Part shown: one piece after another, positions 45,080 to 57,383 of the stretch
Layout: each line of letters begins with the position of its first letter
How positions within the stretch are numbered: the first letter of the stretch is position 1
Origin: Selaginella tamariscina
Lineage: Eukaryota > Streptophyta > Lycopodiopsida > Selaginellales > Selaginellaceae
Reading direction: 5' to 3'
Length of the DNA stretch: 64,000 nt
Assembly (NCBI GenBank): GCA_003024785.1
Contig: PUQB01000964.1
Location: forward strand, 1 to 64,000
Notes under the pieces: generated by a model
What the model saw: the letters and a program-made list of their open reading frames with translations, nothing else
Database searches by the model: none
What the model was told of the DNA's origin: nothing
Program-made: the position numbers and the translations under genes

Positions 45080-46353
45080 TTACATTCTACACCTATCTGT
45101 GATGATAGGTGGACGATATGTTCCACACCTTCTCCACTTCCTGGGCGGGGACTGTACGGATTCGGGACTTGTGCTGGTACCAAGGTTGACACGCTTCCAC
45201 GGGTGAAACATGGTGATGATATCCACTTCATCATACTCATCAGATGCAGGTGTACGCATGTTATGGCTGAGTAACGTGTTTGCCACCACTGGATGATCCA
45301 AAGCGTGCAGTATATCACTGATACTCGGTCCCCTGTCAACCGTGTATTCCCAGTCGCTTGCGTGCCCTTGAAAGTAATACTGAGAAACCCACATTAAGCC
45401 CTTTAAATACTCTATCCCTACATTGTTTGAACTGGGGCTTAAACTTTCCTCCTGCAACTTCCCCAGTAGGACTCTCAAGTACTTCTTAAGTCGTTCAAGC
45501 TTTAATACACCATCTTCAATGATGTACCCTCCCATTTCTGGACGAACAAGAGCATATACTGTTCTTAAGTCGTGGATTGTCACGTTGGAGCCCAACGAAG
45601 GTAGATAGTCATTTCCCAACAGAAACGATAAGAACACGAAATCCCGTACAAATCCCTTGTTTATGGTTAGAGAAGCATTCTGTATTTGGAGATCTCCTGT
45701 CAAGCTCTGGCTAAGCATACCGATTTTGATAAACTTCTTCGACTCTTGCTTGTAAGCCCCATCTGGTCTTAATATGTATATCTTATCGGAAAATCTATGC
45801 GCCAGAGACAGCATGACAAGATCTGCATCCCGCCCGTAAAAACAGTGAAGTGACCTTGTGTCGGATCCTTCTAAACTTGTATAATAGTTGAAATATTGCA
45901 GTATCTTGTGCTCTCTTCTCCCGGTATTCTCGGCCCGGAGATAACAACTTTTAACATTCTCTAGCGGCTGTGTGTCTTCATTTTTCTTTCCACAAATTCC
46001 TTGAGTTCCGCCTCAAACTCTATCTTGAACAATTTCATGTTGAAGTTTAGCCCTGGTTTGTTAACTCCTTCGGCTTGTTGTACATGTGCTCTCTTTTGGC
46101 AAGGGCTCTTGCCATCCAATGCTATGAACAGCAGTCGGGACGGGGCAACTGTAGATACAAGATCCTCTAGGGCCGCAAGAACCATCCCGGAGACTTCTTT
46201 GTGAGTCGAAGGTGGGTTAGCTCCAACAGTATCATAGATGAGGTTGTTGCCATCTATGTATAACCCATAAAATGAGGAGTTCGAGTGCTTTGCATCAATT
46301 ACTGATTTATTGTGTCTGGAAAGTATCCATCCAAAGAATCCTGGGACACCCAT
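45080..46353 (-). pseudogene. Compact XRN-like 5'-3' exoribonuclease (copy A, broken)
   Basis: The start MGVPGFFGWILSRHNK at 46353 matches XRN N-termini. Compared with the intact copy at 57847-59130, a TGG codon is a stop at about 45961 and one base is missing near 45912; the rest (45814-45080) is readable and keeps DFVFLSFLLGNDYLPS and YLKGLMWVSQYYFQG. It is therefore a recently inactivated copy. Confidence 0.8.
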
Positions 46354-46700
46354 GTTATCTCCTTGAAAGAATGTATGCCAAACCCTAAAATAAAATGCTT
46401 AATATATATGATTAAACACTTGTTACCTTTTTTTTAAAGGTAAAGCCCATTCCAAAATGGGAAGCTTTTATTATTAATTAATTATTTAATAAAGTAAATT
46501 TTCAATTATATATAATTGTGATTATGTTCTTTTATTCATGTTTGTTAAATTGAATTTAAATTACTATTTTTACTATTTTTACCTTTATTAATGAATTATA
46601 AAGTAAATAAGAGAAATGTAGCTTATATATATATATACATATATTTTAATTAACTATTGGGCTTTTCAGTTATACTCAATCTATTACAATTCATGCAGTT
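46354..46700. other. AT-rich spacer between XRN-like and PPR sequences (copy A)
   Basis: Contains a short inverted sequence around 46422-46440 (TTACCTTTTTTTTAAAGGTAAAG). The spacer from 46440 to 46740 is repeated at 47840-48120, where it again precedes a PPR 3' end. No ORF is seen. Confidence 0.5.
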
Positions 46701-46719
46701 GTATAGAAGAATATCACAT

Positions 46720-47300
46720 AATCTACAACAGCGTTTCATCCAGTTTCAATAATGAGTTGTATGTCACCCTTGCAGCAGCTACGTTGTTCCACTTGTGACA
46801 AGCACCAAGTATTGAGGTCCACACATCAACATCTGCATCAAATGGCATCTTATCAACCATTCGTAATGCGTCCTCTTTATCCCTTGCCAGAAGATCTATC
46901 ATACACGTATGTATAATGTATTTTAGCTGCATTTTCTCAAGGTGCTTTGTTAAACTCACTGTTCCATTGTCTCAAAGAGTTTCACCTTGTTGGCTATAGC
47001 GCTCAATAATGCATTCCAAGCATAGACGTCCTTCACTATTATAGAGTCGAAAGTTTCTATAGCACATCCCTCTCCCCACACTTGCCATAAAACTCAACTA
47101 AACATGCCCCAATCTGTGTATCACTCCTCAGTATTTCACTGTGGAAATGCATTTCTTTCTTCATATCCTCCAGGTTCTTACAAGTTATCACTCCTGCAAC
47201 AAAGGAAGCACTCTTCAGTGTAACACCTTCATAGACCATCCTTTGAAGCATCTCCAGTGCAAGCTCGTCCTCCCCATTAATGTTAGCTGGATCTGATTCA
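46720..47300 (-). pseudogene. PPR gene 3'-end fragment (copy A, first)
   Basis: The minus strand reads LQRMVYEGVTLKSASFVAGV, then IIHTCMIDLLARDKEDALRM and WTSILGACHKWNNVAAARVT, the typical end of PLS-class pentatricopeptide proteins. Frameshifts and stops separate the pieces and there is no C-terminal E/DYW domain. It is a duplicate of the end of the longer PPR pseudogene at 48107-50109. Confidence 0.65.
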
Positions 47301-48100
47301 ACGTTGATGTAAATGTGGACCCATAAATAAATTGCTATATAGCATGTTAATTAAGTGACTTTTTTAATAAATAATTCATTAATTATACCTAAACTTTATA
47401 CATGTTACTACCAAATTTAAAATATGCTTTATTATATTAATTTTTGGCCATGGCATTTGGTAACCAGTGAATATTGTATTTAATAACTTATTTAAAGTTC
47501 AATTAAATATTAACATGACAAAAGTGATTATTGTTGATTACTAAAGATTTGTAATTTCTTTGTTCTAACCCTACCAAAGGGGTTTAGGATTCATTGCGGT
47601 AGGATATATTTATATATAAAATGGTAATCGCTCGTAAATTATTATAGCTTTAGCCTTTAGAAATACCGATTTTATAATAATACATTATAATTAAAAATCG
47701 GTATTTCTAAAGGCTAAAGCTATAATAATTTTTGTTGCTTATCATATTAAAATTAATAATTATATTACTCAATACTATCTTTTTGTTCTTTTAAAAACAG
47801 TTATAAACCTCAATAATAATTATTGAGAACTTGTTACCTTTTTTAAACAAGGTAAAGCCTATTCCAAAATGGGAAGCTTTTATTATTAATTAATTATTTA
47901 ATAAAGTGAATTTTCAATTATATATAATTGTGATTATATTCTTTTATTCAAGGTTTTAAATGAGGAAAGAAATGTTAAATTGAATTTAAATTACTATTTT
48001 TTACCTTTATCAATGAATTATAAAGTAAATAAGAGAAATATAGCTTATATATATATATATATATTATTAATATTTAATATATTGGGCTTTTCAATTATTA
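47301..48100. other. AT-rich spacer with foldback element (copy A)
   Basis: No gene. The foldback at 47636-47731 is described separately. 47840-48100 repeats 46430-46700. Confidence 0.5.
47636..47731. repeat. Perfect foldback hairpin (38-bp arms)
   Basis: The left arm, centred on TAGCCTTTAGAAATACCGAT (47636-47673), is perfectly complementary to the right arm (47694-47731) around a 20-nt loop. It could be a small foldback MITE or a precursor of small RNA. Confidence 0.7.
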
Positions 48101-48106
48101 CTCAAT

Positions 48107-50109
48107 CTATTGTAATTCATGCAGTTGTATAGAAGAATTGATCATATAAGCTACAACAGTGTTTTCGTCCAGTTTCAATAATGAATTATATGCCACCTTT
48201 GCAGCAGCTACGTTGTTCCACTTGTGACAAGCACCAAGTACTGAGGTCCATATAACAACATCTGGATCAAATGGCATCTCATCAATCATTCGTAATGCTT
48301 CCTCTATATAGTTATCCCTTGCCAGAAGATCTATCATACACGTATGTATAATGTCTTTTACTGTATTTTAACTGCATTTCCTCGTTAAACTCACCTCGTT
48401 TGGGTACACACTCCTTTCTTGTTTCATTGTCTCAAAGAGTTGGATCACTTTTGTGGTTTCACCTTGTTGGTTATAGCTACTCAATAATGCATTCCAAGCA
48501 TAGACGTCCTTCACTATCACAGAGTCGAAAATTTCTATAGCAACATCTCTCTCCCCGCCATAAAACTCAACTAAGCATGTCCCAATCTTCTCAGTATTTC
48601 ACTGTGGAAATGCATTCCTTTCTTCATATCCTCCAGGTTCTTACTCCTGCAACAAAGGAAGCACTCTTCAGTGTAACACCTTCATATACCATCCTCTGAA
48701 GCATCTCTAGTGCAAGCTCGTCCTCCCCATTCTCTACGTAGCCCTAGATGCAGTTCCATGTTACAATGTCACGGTAAAGCATCCCATCGAAAATATTGCC
48801 TGCTTCCATTGTGCTTCTCCCTTTCATGTACATATCCAACAGTGCGTTCTCTACAAAGACGTTACAAAAGTGCCTAGATGTGAATATCAGCTCCCTTGGT
48901 AAGCCATCTTTGGCCAGAGATGTACAAGCCACAAGAGCTGCAACGTAATTCTGGCATTAGCTTTGCATCCACTCATATCCATGGCATCAAAGAGCTTGAC
49001 AGCCATCTTGCTCTTCCCATCTTCCACGTATCCGTATAAGAGCGCATTCCATGTAACCACGCTCCGATGGGTTGTTCCTCAAAATATTATGAGCATCAGA
49101 GAGGCTCCCACATCTAGAGTACACGTTGATGAGTGTGTTCTCCAGAAAGACATCACAGCACTTGTTCCTCACTGCCTCATAATAAATAGATCTTTCTTTC
49201 TCCAGCCACTTCATGGTATGTTGTAGAATCCGGTTCTATGTGATCAAACAGTTGTATGGTCGTTCTCCACATAGCCTTGTATCAATGCATTTCATGACAC
49301 CACGTCACGTTGAACAATCCCATCCAACACACTCTTAGCATCACCCATACTGTTGGCTTTTGCATAGTGTGATGAGCATGTTCCCCACGTATGTATCAAA
49401 GCATCGGTTTGAAACTGCCTTGAGATGTATAGCTCGTCCTTGCCCAAGCAACCACAGCCTCCCCGCATCTGGTATACTTAACACGGCAACGTAAGTCCTT
49501 GCATTTGGAGCACAACCTCTTTCCACGGCTGAAAATACATCCAGTGCTTTCTTACTTTCCCCATTCTCCACGTATGCCTGCAACAAAGCATTCCAGGCTA
49601 CTACATCGTGTTCCTCCATTCCCTCAAATACATTTTCAGCCTCTGCGAGGCTCCGAAGCCTTCCATACATCCTGACGAGAGCGATGTTCAAAAACATATC
49701 GATACAGTGGTGGGTCGATGCTTGTGAATGCAGATTCTTGCCAATCTGCAACCATTCATTCTCCATGCTCTTGAATATCTCCAAAGCAAGCTCATTCTTT
49801 CCATCGTTAGCATATCCATGTATGAGGCAGTATGTTCCTCCGTGGCCTGTAATCAAATACCAAACGAGCGTGGTTGCTGCTACCGCATTTGGCATACATG
49901 TCTACCAGCGTGCTTTCCACAAAGATGTTGAATTCGCCGCAGCATACAAGAACCTTTGAATGGATGTTCTTCCCGGTTTCTAAATCTTTTGAGCAAATGC
50001 TTTGCTTGAGCACTGCAATAATACTTGACACTGTCGGATTTCCTTGTATCGAATCCGTGGTTTTAAACACGAAATGAAACGGGATGAGCCTTGGAGAGAC
50101 CGACTCCAC
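48107..50109 (-). pseudogene. PPR protein gene (PLS type), pseudogene (copy A)
   Basis: The likely start at 50109 is MESVSPRLIPFHFVFKTTDS, followed by repeats such as FVESTLVDMYAKCGSSNHAR, DVVAWNALLQAYVENGESKK and CFDTYVGNMLITL, and ending WTSVLGACHKWNNVAAAKVA near 48190. PPR proteins bind organellar RNA, each repeat reading one base. At least six frame changes (about 49890, 49340, 49220, 48960, 48750, 48600) and several stops mean no protein of normal length is made. No organelle-targeting peptide can be judged. Confidence 0.7.
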
Positions 50110-50290
50110 ACAGAGAAAGAAAGGTACGAGAGGGCCAGCTTACAAGGGGTATATACAAGATTATAAGAAGAGAAGAGAGTCGATGAAGAAACGAATACAG
50201 GGGCTCTTCTTATGTTCAGGGCGGACATCACGTTGGAAGTTACGGCTGACCTCGAGGCAGTGAAGGGGTGCTACCGGTAACATCTTACCG
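50110..50290. other. Short spacer upstream of CYEQGG gene
   Basis: Sequence between diverging PPR and CYEQGG reading frames, a possible shared promoter. No clear motif is seen. Confidence 0.3.
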
Positions 50291-50734
50291 GTGTTTACCA
50301 AGGAGTATCTCAAGAGGTGGATTGAGGCGAATGTTGTTGAGCAGGATGTGGATGAGTTTATTAACGAGTTTCAAGCTCTGCTGGAGACCAGTGGCTCTTC
50401 TTCGACTCCCTCTCCTGCTTCTTCTATATGTTACGAGCAAGGTGGGATGAATAACAGTGATGCACTTGTTCACGTACCGACTTCCTCTTCTGCTTCTTCT
50501 ACGTGTTATGAGCAAGGTGGGCTGCATAACAGCGATGCACTTGGCTTTACTGCAGTGCATAACCAAGTACAGAACCAGTGTGGGAGTTTAGTTCCTAGTG
50601 AGTTTGGAGTGCCGCCATTCTGGAGGCTTGTGAGGCTCGAATATTCTAGAATATTCTTCTGGGTCGGCAATCGGCAAAATTTTTTTTTAGTAAAACCGTT
50701 GTATTTCTACCTTATTCTTTTTATATTAGTTTAA
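50291..50734 (+). CDS. Hypothetical 147-aa protein with CYEQGG repeats
   Basis: MFTKEYLKRWIEANVVEQDV begins a frame that continues into DEFINEFQALLETSG, then two SSICYEQGG/SSTCYEQGG repeats with Ser/Thr linkers. The tail runs over the heat-shock-like 18-mer and ends in FYLILFILV. A homologue in opposite genomic orientation lies at 668-1079. The last 30 residues come from sequence that looks non-coding in the other copy, so the true end may be earlier. No known domain is recognised. Confidence 0.4.
   Translation: MFTKEYLKRWIEANVVEQDVDEFINEFQALLETSGSSSTPSPASSICYEQGGMNNSDALVHVPTSSSASSTCYEQGGLHNSDALGFTAVHNQVQNQCGSLVPSEFGVPPFWRLVRLEYSRIFFWVGNRQNFFLVKPLYFYLILFILV
50639..50656. promoter_or_regulatory. 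Perfect four-unit heat shock element-like site
   Basis: GAATATTCTAGAATATTC, the same 18-mer as at 755-772, followed by CTTCTGGGTCGGCAAT. A related arrangement, read on the opposite strand, precedes the 113-aa ORFs. Confidence 0.45.
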
Positions 50735-50934
50735 TTTATTACTCAATACACAACTAGCTAAAGTTTTTTTTTCATCTTAAGCAAAGCTGCAATTTTCGAA
50801 CCACCAGCTAGGCTTGGATGTGAAGGTGTCTGAGTTGGTATTTCCTCTAGTCGAATGTTCTATGTGAGCTTGTTTGTTTTGCTAACGTAGAGAGTTCGAA
50901 ACTCTTCTCGGTTCCTATAATAATCCTTCTGAAC

Positions 50935-53604
50935 TCAACGGCAGCTAACAACAATGATCCGGTTCTGGAACCAATATCCCAGACAACTACTGAGACGCTT
51001 GATCAAAAGCTGCATGAGTCAAACACTCTTTGGTTTAATCATCATCCTGTACAAACTTCCATTAGGATAGACAAAGCAAGGTACTTCCTTACCAAGTTTC
51101 CTGAAAACAGTCGGCAGTATCGACAAGGATCATGTTCATCAACGCCAAAGGGCTTGGCTTCTTCGACTTCTTCTCAGAGCTTTGCAGCACCAAAAGAACC
51201 AACAAGTTATCTTGCCACAAAGACCAAGTTAAACTTGAACATGAATAGCTAGCGTACCTTAATTTTGTCATGGTATCCCCAGCCTTGTGCACAGTAGACA
51301 CTGTAAGTCCCTGCAACCTCCAGGTTGATTACTGCAATCTCTTGAATTATTGCCAAAACCGAAGGAGAAGTCGTGAAGACAACCGTGAAACCACTCACTG
51401 CCAAGTGCATTCCACTAAACTGCAAGGCCTCCTCAAACTTCACTGGATCTAGCTGCACAATGTCCTTGTTGATGCTAGCACCTCCATATACAAGCTCATT
51501 GGGCAAGTCATGAGGTTGAAGAGGTTGAAGCCGTATTCACCTGCCACTTCCTAGAACAACGTTTGTGACTCAGTCGTATGTAGTTTTTGTCAACATGTTG
51601 TCAGAGCTTGGTGTACACCTCTGTTTGGGAAGCACCTGGCTCAAAGAAAGACCTGCTCATCTCCTCCATATCGCACATAGCCAGGTTGTAGGATCCATGG
51701 GATGCAGCCAGTGTCAGGATGAAGGTCATCAGGTCTTCCTTGATGTCCAAACTAGCTACAAGTGGCTGCACCTCATTAAGTGTAAAGTCGATTGCCGAAG
51801 GAGGTGCTGTACAAGAGCTTGGTCCCACTCCTGATGCCTTTGCAGGTGTAGATGTCTTCCGCACATTCTTCTTCATCTTGCTCTTCTTGATAGCCTCTAC
51901 TTCGTCTGGCTCCTAAAAATCGCTGGAAGATCATTAGCATGCACGTCGAACAGTGAGCTCTCCCAAGCTGGTGGCTGCTGCGACAGACAATCAAGCCAAA
52001 ATGGAACATGCTCGCATTCAAATGGTGTTAGAGCTCCTCTGCTCTTGACCACATGTGAGGCTCGCATGTATAAGTTGTCACAGCTTCATCGTCTGAGACG
52101 GTGCCATTTTCTTCGCTAGTATGAACCTGTAACATAAAGTTAGTTAGTAGCAATGCTAGAATGAAAACTTACTTCCATATCATCTGACGCGCAAACTCCT
52201 CACGCTCTAGAAACTCATTCGGCTCCATCAAATAAGTGAATCGTTTGCAGTCATGGAACGGCTAAAAGACTAGGCACTTGCTTTGAGTTCGCATCTCGTC
52301 AAATCAGCTCATGAAGTTGACATCTGTTCCAACTTCTTCACCATCCTCTTGCAGTCCCTTAAGGATCTGAATGGCTTCCTCTCGCACAGCCTTCCAATAC
52401 AAGTCCAAGGTGAACCACTTGATCCACTCTTTGTCTTGCATGTCTGGTAGCCCAAGTGTCTGTTGTTCTGCCTTGGATTCGAGACGAGTGAGCTTGTTCA
52501 AGTATCAGAGTCGTAGCATGTTTGAAATCTTCGCCTTTGATATCGCGTACAGCTTCTCAATGCCTATTCAGCGACACTACTTATGGGAGATGTTCATCAC
52601 CTTCTGGAACCACTCCTCCCCCAACTTTGGGTCTATGATAGAGAGGAACTTGTGCATATGCTTGTCATACTTCTTGTAATCTAGTTATTTTAGGTTCAGT
52701 TCAAGCTGTGAATTGCCTTTAGCACTGATGACTGCTCTATCGAGATCATCGTTAATCTCGTTCTGCACATAGAATAAGTTAAAAACTTCTTTCTTATCAA
52801 TCAAACCGAAGGTTACCTTAAAAAAAATCTTTGCGCAGATCAAGTTCGGAAGAGGATGCCAAGCCGCCTTTCCTATTGCACTCTCCTTCCACTTCCGCAC
52901 CTCAAGACGATCAACCTCCGTGAGTGACTCGAGAATTTTCTGAGTTCCTTCAGTACTAGTGCAGACCATCTTTACAGCGAGGAGAATATGTGGTAGTGTT
53001 GTTTCCACAAATGTTGCTGAAGATCTGTTCATTGAAACTATAAGTCTAGACTCTTAACGAAAAGAAAAGAAAATATTCACATGTTTATCGATTGGAACAT
53101 TGAAACCAGTTGAAGATTGTCGAGGTTCTCTATGGAGATGAAACTCGATCGAACGCGAATAGCCCATCGCTGATTGTCCTCTGCATCCTCCTAGTAGAGC
53201 TTCTACAAAGCCTGTAGCCTATGGTTCCCGTCCCAACAGCTGAACTTCCGGTTTGACAGCCTCGAAGCTTACTGTTTGTACTCTGGCTGAGTGAGAGCTT
53301 GCTCGAAAGACCGGTGCTGCTCATATTGAACCATGTCCTTCGACAGCTCCAATAGCTCCTTAGTAGTGACTGGATCTCCGATGGACAAAATGAACAAGGC
53401 CGTGTTGCATAGATAACCAGCCTTCTTCAATGATGACACTAGCCTGTCCAAGTCCCCTAGGTTCACTCGTCGAACCACCTCGTTTGAATGCATTCTACAT
53501 ATTGGCACATCAGAAGGATCACCAAGTCTCTTGATAGTAATTTTGTCGAGCAGGTTCGCTGAGCTCTCCAAATGTAGGCTGGCCAGTATGTTGTATAACT
53601 CTTT
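50935..53604 (-). pseudogene. Type II ParB/DNA-methyltransferase-like gene (copy B, degenerate)
   Basis: The frame order on the minus strand is as follows. A ParB-like domain (SNEVVRRVNLGDLDRLVSSL) is followed by CWDGNHRLQAL at about 53209-53240, a near-canonical ParB/sulfiredoxin signature. Then come a helical region (MNRSSATFVETTLPHILLAV, 53032-52685), KEWIKWFTLDLYWKAVREEA (52400-52450) and FWLDCLSQQPPAWESS (51970-52015). A beta-rich part (MHLAVSGFTVVFTTSPSVLA, 51249-51506) and a methyltransferase-like end with VVWDIGSRTGSLLLAAVEF and IIIGTEKSFEL (50900-51010) complete it. The 5' end is cut at about 53604 by the MULE-like fragment. Short possible introns and several stops prevent a full frame. 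ParB-methylase fusions are known from bacteria and phages. Confidence 0.6.
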
Positions 53605-54162
53605 CAAGGGTGCTGTGGAGAAGGCAAAAACAACTGAGTCAGGCAAAGTAAAAGGCATGAAATGTAAGCATTGTGGAGAGGAGCCATTGCTAGTGCACAC
53701 TTGTGGTAAAAAGCAGTCTGCAAACCAATCAACGAGTGATTGAGTTTCAAGCTGCACGTGAACTCATGTTTGAAGAACTTTTTAAGGAAGGAGGAGAAGT
53801 CTCGTACACTGGTTTACTCTCAAAACTTGAACCTCTTATAAACCATTAAAGGTATTTTTCTTTAGATCTCAACACATTGATGTGACCTTTTCTTTAAGAC
53901 TCGAGACTAGAATACACAATCAAGACAGAAAGAGACACACTTTAGAGAGGGTTACGAGGGTCTTCTAGAGCTGAAGACAAAGTTGCCAATACCTTTTATT
54001 CACGTCATACATGTTCCAGGGATGGAATTGCATAGTGCTGAGGAGCAGCCTTTGATCTTTAAAATGATAGTTGAGGGACCGGGTTCAGAAGCTAACTACA
54101 TCAGAAGGTGTCAAAGTGGAGGAGACCTTCATGATCAATGGGTTGTTTTGGACCACACACAT
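53605..54162 (+). pseudogene. MULE-like transposase, 5'-truncated piece (copy B, part 1)
   Basis: Starts abruptly inside the ParB-like pseudogene with sequence equal to 25146 onward (CKHCGEEPLLVHTCGKKQ) and continues to MINGLFWTTHI. It lacks the N-terminal part present at 20246 and 24669, and about 146 bp found in copy A. Confidence 0.55.
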
Positions 54163-55809
54163 TGTCAGAGTTTTAACCCAAAGGGCCAACATGTGGCAGC
54201 ACGTGGCTGCCAAGTGGCCATTCGGCGTCATCACCCTATGTGAACAATGCTAAGTCTTCTAAGATAACCCTAAGAGTCTGACTCTGGGGCCCAATTAGGC
54301 AAAAGACTTAGAGTCCTACCCTAAGTCCCCCATTCCCTGAAACTCGAGTAGACTTTAGGATCATGTCCCAATAGACCTAGACAGGTTCATGCCCTAACCC
54401 CACAAAGAAGATGTGTCTCACACATACCCCCATGATAGAGCTAAGGCATCGTCACTTACCCCTTGAGGAATCACCCTCATCCGGGAGTACAACCTCTTTA
54501 GAGCGACAAGGGGTACCCTAAACCACGACTAACCCCTAAGGGTTTGGGTGGCCAGGTCATACCCTAGACCTAGGGCTAGTACGTAGTGAGGACACGAGTG
54601 TGTGCCATAGGTGGACACAAGTGTTCTATTAAGCAAACTCCCTAAGGCTAGGTTTGAAAAACCCTAAGTACATGACCTTGTAACTGCTTCACGAAAAGTT
54701 TCCTACTAACAAACTTAGGTTGTTCAACCCCTGGATTCCAAGGAGAACACTCCCCTAACCAAATGTGCCTAAGCACACCTAGTTACGAGACTTAATCTCC
54801 CTTGAGCAAATGCCCAAGGCTTAACACCCTAGCGCGAGCACAAGCATGCTTGTTTGTCAAAGTATCCAACCCCTTGGCGACAAGCCCATAACATAACCCC
54901 AAAGGGCGTGCCTCAGGCATTGTATCATGTGACGTTTAGCCCAGTGTCACATCTTTATGTGACATTGCCTTCCCCGATGTGAGCTATCATGCCATAGCCC
55001 TTAAATTCAAGAGTTGCACCAAGTGTCACAAACACGGCTCCTAAATGCCAACTCTAGAACCCCTTGGTGAACCCTCAGGAACTAGGTAATGTGAACCCGT
55101 CAAACAAGATCCCACGCCCATGGTTGGACAAGGACACGAATGTGTCTTGCTTGGCCATGAGTGCTACACCTAGCTTGACATGGAGGAGGAGGCTGGAGAC
55201 AAGCCTCAACCTCTACCTCTTAAAATGTGCATACCGACAAGACCTTTCAGGCATGGATTCGCCAACGTTAAGGGTGAGCTACCCCGAAGGTGGAACGTAC
55301 CCCTATCATTTAAAAGTTAGGGCGGCAAAACAAAGGGTTGTGCCTTGACGACACAAGCTAAAGCTTGCACTGGGAGAAGAGTAACGAGCTCAGTCATGAA
55401 CCTAAGAACCCTCACTCCTACATACTACCTTATTTATGTGATAGAGGCCCCCCGCCCTATTTTCTTATTTACTTAAGTGGGCTGGCATGGAATCTCATTC
55501 CCAAAGGGAATATACTTGGTGAGTTATCCATCGACCCCTAAACCCTAACCTGTCAAACCTAAGGGTATTTCTAATCGGCATGTCGGACATGACCGGAACT
55601 AACCATTAACCCAACTGGGACATGAAAAACCAGGGTAAGAGTTTTCTAAAAGGTAAGTTTTAGTTTCGCCTAGAGTTTCCTCATCACCAGATACTCAAGT
55701 GCACTAAGCGGGCATGTTTCCTACTACATCTAGAGCTTATCAACATAGTACAGTAGGTAACAATAATCAACGTCCAAAGTAAGAGGGAGTCATAGTAAAA
55801 ACTATGACA
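54163..55809 (-). mobile_element. Solo LTR family A (copy B, 1,647 bp)
   Basis: Begins TGTCAGAGTTTTAACCC and ends AACTATGACA, flanked by CACAT and CACAC. It has the same insertion point in the MULE-like gene as 25821-42497 and shows the uninterrupted site (CCCCGATG) that corresponds to the CCAA target of giant element copy 2. Confidence 0.8.
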
Positions 55810-55814
55810 CACAC

Positions 55815-57131
55815 CGTATACCAAACTAGGCAACAATTGGAATACACCTTTATGACCCATTGTAAGTTGTAGAACACTTCATAACACTTTCTATCTTTGT
55901 TATCTAATGCTCTCTTACAGTGTTAGATCCATGGTCATTATAGCTTACGCATATATGTGCCGCAAAGATAATGTTGCAGTGCTGAAGTTCTTGAACACAA
56001 TGCTAGAGGTTTGTAAGAAGCAGGGTTTGGAGAATGTAAACTTTTGCTGGTTTCATGTTGGATGAGGCTGGAGCGATATGGATAGTCTTGCGCCAAGTAT
56101 TCAATAATGGAGCAAAGATGAAAGGAAGGGAAAGAAGCTGTCTGTTTCACTTTATGCAATCTGTGCGTCAGGTGACAAAGAAATGGATCGCAGAAGAACA
56201 CAACAAAGAACACATGAAGCTTGCTCGTGCCTGGCCTGCAACACTAAATGAACAATCTAAAAAAGAACAACTAACAATTCTCGAGTCTTTTTGGGAAGTA
56301 CGAGCGTCAAAATTTCGTGCTTTGAAGACATGGCTATCTTGGTGAATCAAGCATGAGGACCACATCTCCATGGTGGAACTGGGAGACATGACAAAAGAAG
56401 GACTCGCGAGCATTCCAACTACAAACAATGCTGAAGTGATTCACGCGAGAGCAAGAAGAGCAAGATTGGCCAAAAAAGTACTACTACTAGAGGTGACAAT
56501 GTTAGACCTCACTGATGCAGTTCTGCAGAGTGCGAAGGTGAAAGCGGCAATAGAAGGGAGGTATACAGGGTCAGGTCCTTCGAAGGAAACTCTGTTGAAA
56601 CGAGTGCAACGCAAACTCTCTAAGGGGAAAAGTGTATATCCATCAACAATTATCAATCTGGTGGAAGACAAGGAACACTTGACTAGCCTGGAGTTCACGA
56701 GTACCATTAACGTTTGAGTGCAAACTGTCAAGAGAACAGTCACAGAAACAGAACAGTCTGATGCTCGATGTTCACACACAGACATGATGTAGAGTACACA
56801 GAGCGGGTGGTCCAAAACAATAGGAGAAAGAAGTTAAGGTTCCTAAACCCTAAACCCTAAACCAGTGACAATTAAAGAACAGAAGGAGGCTTTCGTTGTG
56901 TCGGCAGGAAATGACTCTGCAAAGGTGACTATCAATACTTATCCTACATGCAGTTGTTCTACCTTCCAGAAAAGCAAAAGTTGGAGCCCATGTGTACACA
57001 TGTACTTCGTTTATAGTCGTGTGCTTGGCTTGAACCTGGACGTCACATACTTTCTACAAAGGCGATCATTGGTCCACCGTTTGCTGGTAAATTGTAGCAA
57101 AGTTCATGACCCATCGGTGCTACAAGGATAA
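55815..57131 (+). pseudogene. MULE-like transposase, catalytic and SWIM part (copy B, part 2)
   Basis: Here the core reads SCLFHFMQSVRQVTKKWIAE, the C-x-x-H motif of MULE-type transposases, then FWEVRASKFRALKTWLSW and AKVKAAIEGRYTGSGPSKE. The end, NTYPTCSCSTFQKSKSWSPC followed by VHMYF, is a C-x-C...C-x-H SWIM finger. The catalytic Asp region (LDEAGAIW) is altered relative to copy A. About 570 bp present in copy A (43511-44080) are missing and replaced by telomere repeats at 56842-56863. Confidence 0.65.
56842..56863. repeat. Telomere-repeat filler at a deletion junction
   Basis: CCTAAACCCTAAACCCTAAA followed by CC lies exactly where copy A sequence 43511-44080 is absent. Flanks GTTAAGGTTC and GTGACAATTAAAG match copy A on both sides. 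Confidence 0.8.
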
Positions 57132-57383
57132 ATGATACACATAAAAATGCTTTGTTTGAATAATAACTTATTAAACTTTTTTATAAAGTATTCAAAAAAA
57201 TTCTAAAAATTTAAATAATTTATTTGTTGGTCGGCAAATATTAAGCCAGTCGGCATATTAAAAAAAACTTATATCAAAAAATATTCTTGAGAATATTCTA
57301 GAATATATACCCAGAATATCCGTGAATATAGTAGAATATTCCAAAGCCTTAGCCTCCTTTTCGCCGGGACCCCTGAGTTTGGT
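57132..57383. promoter_or_regulatory. Heat shock element-like cluster upstream of 113-aa ORF (copy B)
   Basis: 57291-57342 carries GAATATTCTAGAATATATAC and further GAATAT units at 5-bp register. The rest is AT-rich and free of ORFs. Confidence 0.5.
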
